Shown: positions 63,801 through 64,000 of the stretch, in pieces
Layout of the letters: each line of letters starts with the position of its first letter
Numbering within the stretch: the first letter of the stretch is position 1
Source of the DNA: Brevibacillus porteri
GTDB taxonomy: Bacteria; Bacillota; Bacilli; Brevibacillales; Brevibacillaceae
Assembly: GCF_003013475.1 (NCBI RefSeq)
Contig: NZ_PXZO01000053.1
Coordinates: 62,001-126,000 of the forward strand
Reading direction: 5' to 3'
DNA length: 64,000 nt
Program-made: the position numbers and the translations under genes
Notes under the pieces: model-generated
Seen by the model: only the letters and a program-made list of their open reading frames with translations
Told to the model about the DNA's origin: nothing
Databases searched by the model: none

Positions 63801-63905
63801 GCTTCTGAATACGAGACGATCGTACATGGGATCGTCACAGAGGGTGCGCATCGAATCAGCGTCCGCGTTCACGAAAGCCAGGCTTTCTTCCCAACCAAAC
63901 ATTGA
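60831..63905 (+). CDS. Large baseplate protein (Afp11-like, baseplate-J group)
   Basis: A 1024-residue baseplate wedge protein. The N-terminal part has PEWRFTPEDPDAGTALFLLFADML, the usual opening of Afp11-type proteins; the last 300 residues hold a J-like core with FGDGRHGRELPQTG, VTYKVGGGTVGNLPAG and YRAVTAEDFEWLVREAHP. Together with the next gene it should build the wedge ring. The start is GTG with GGGAGGTGG 5 bases upstream; a GTG at 60801 lacks this. Confidence 0.9.
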   Translation: MKPPLVDPRDMQAVIRKMREMVPFYTPEWRFTPEDPDAGTALFLLFADMLMNNRERLNQVPERNFIAFLNMLGVGMDQARSAETFLTFELSTGVQKPVWISAGTKVSGKSALGDEVVFETDQPMLATPSLPTDLLFSNGSRDFLTDVTGWLGTNAPLSLLDCKALPNHQEHCWYLGHEDLFCLGDRASIQLTMVSNQERYQESLLTEKLANPELVEWTYLSEGEWVLFDKVEADQNRLCLEKKQRKKWESSDVQGIENRWLRCRVKPGMIHEWVKNGGSTSLTQIQMKTDYLPTDDPEGLSPDMLFSNDVQVSGSGCLAFGEQLAPYGMFFLSCEEALTKPGSTVALRFRMKTVAYPATHLSQPEPKWKWIMKESSFDPPATTPVTVSKVVWEYWNGSGWMVLLAGEDREKLFAGTDSDEEIVVIFTCPDDLQPTTVQSQLGYWIRVRILQVEGLYGPNPVYMAPWLEDMRLTYSYRESLHEPEAILTQNDLDWQHPVRTGNHQASFQPFLPSECLHPAVYFGFEQPPLQGPLSFYFSFLPMEESPGPAPVVQWEYKRKETGTTSWAKLQTIDQTAGFTESGTVRFAGPFDIEKSKMFERERYWIRAVNVDNRLGGGALDARHPVLSGFYPNTIRAIQQETTRNEMAERIAEGPQAEYRLIRHPVMGEEVWVDETGFFLPSERKSWLEHPENRVELLYDSEGNEQKCWVLWKRVEHLHDSGPDDRHYCLESATGIILFGDGRHGRELPQTGLGSVRVTYKVGGGTVGNLPAGQLNQLEQSIPFVQAVSNPVPALGGSERELLTDALQRGPQTIKHRYRAVTAEDFEWLVREAHPGIAKVKCLPNRNSRLQREAGHVTVIVLPAAGCFGTQFLELRRSVTNSLLTHAAATVASPERIHVREPVYLEIAVTAELAVGSLEEIVEVELETLSKLARFLDPISGNLHGGGWEIGQRVHPSLLFALLKSVKGVRFVDHLTLAVFRTESGQRKEILASEYETIVHGIVTEGAHRISVRVHESQAFFPTKH

Positions 63906-63922
63906 AAAAGGAAGTGTGCGCT

Positions 63923-64000
63923 ATGCTTCCATCCAAGAATCTGGATGATCGCCACTTTGAAGAGATCCTAGAACAAGCAAAAAACGCGATCCCCAAGCTG
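63923..64000 (+). CDS. Second baseplate-J-type protein, cut by the window edge (Afp12-like)
   Basis: The first 26 codons read MLPSKNLDDRHFEEILEQAK and beyond, the usual start of a putative baseplate assembly protein of eCIS clusters. AAAAAGGAAG precedes the ATG by 9 bases. The eCIS cluster therefore continues to the right. Confidence 0.75.
   Translation, partial: MLPSKNLDDRHFEEILEQAKNAIPKL

Noticed and set aside
40261-64000. Prophage or type VI secretion system
   Set aside because: No head, terminase, integrase or lysis genes, and no ClpV, TssJLM or Hcp-VgrG T6SS set; DUF4157, DUF4255 and the Afp15-like ATPase point to eCIS.
1-64000. CRISPR arrays, rRNA, tRNA and riboswitches
   Set aside because: No spaced direct-repeat array and no cloverleaf or known aptamer pattern was found by reading; a covariance-model scan could still reveal a small RNA.

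Overview
The window comes from a Gram-positive, endospore-forming-type Firmicute, most likely Brevibacillus or a close Paenibacillaceae relative. This rests on the strong AGGAGG-type ribosome binding sites, a SftA-type soluble DNA translocase, a signal peptidase I of Gram-positive size and the hut pathway. The genus is inferred from gene content, not shown by a marker gene. No rRNA, tRNA, CRISPR array, integrase, terminase, capsid or transposase gene was seen.

Layout. (1) 1-6278: a truncated lipoprotein gene, the DNA translocase gene sftA, a small unknown gene, and a convergent gene for a pectate-lyase-like beta-helix protein. (2) 6472-24491: a 17-gene, one-strand exopolysaccharide (EPS) operon. 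It holds nucleotide-sugar genes, LCP, Wzz/BY-kinase, Wzx, Wzy, one glycosyltransferase, a priming transferase and an unusual set of modifying enzymes: a CDP-alcohol phosphotransferase with its cytidylyltransferase, a deacetylase, a FemAB-like transferase, an aminotransferase, a PLP decarboxylase and an ATP-grasp ligase. (3) 24813-29088: rlmA, a broken ECF sigma gene, a VOC protein, and a TMEM175-like channel plus a leucine-rich protein lying between two copies of a repeat element. (4) 29718-34102: a sigma-54 regulated diaminopropionate ammonia-lyase operon with its own enhancer-binding regulator. (5) 34205-40204: signal peptidase I, an orphan AraC-type regulator, hutU, hutI and a flavin oxidoreductase-like protein.

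(6) 40261-64000 (continuing off the right end) is the most striking part: a contractile injection system of the extracellular (eCIS, Afp/PVC-like) class. A leftward set encodes a DUF4157 protein with an apparent toxin-like C-terminal domain, a membrane-anchored MORN-repeat protein and a DUF4280 PAAR-like tip protein. A rightward set encodes a membrane protein with a degenerate nucleotide-cyclase domain, an Afp15-like AAA+ ATPase, a DUF4255 (Afp16-like) protein that apparently starts at ATC, a beta-sandwich protein, sheath, two tube proteins flanking a tail-assembly pair, a 1295-residue cysteine-free protein of unknown function, a LysM protein, gpD and gpV spike parts, gp25, a large baseplate protein and the start of a second one. 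The sheath and tube genes lack phage head and lysis genes, so this is a dedicated injection device and not a prophage.

How the parts fit: in the eCIS the ATPase and DUF4255 protein would finish and cap the tube, the sheath would drive the tube and spike outward, and the DUF4157 protein is the best cargo candidate. The MORN and dead-cyclase proteins are membrane components not found in the classical Afp/PVC clusters and may link the particle to the cell envelope or to a signal. In the EPS operon the uronic-acid dehydrogenase makes a carboxylate that the ATP-grasp enzyme could amidate, with the decarboxylase as a possible amine source.
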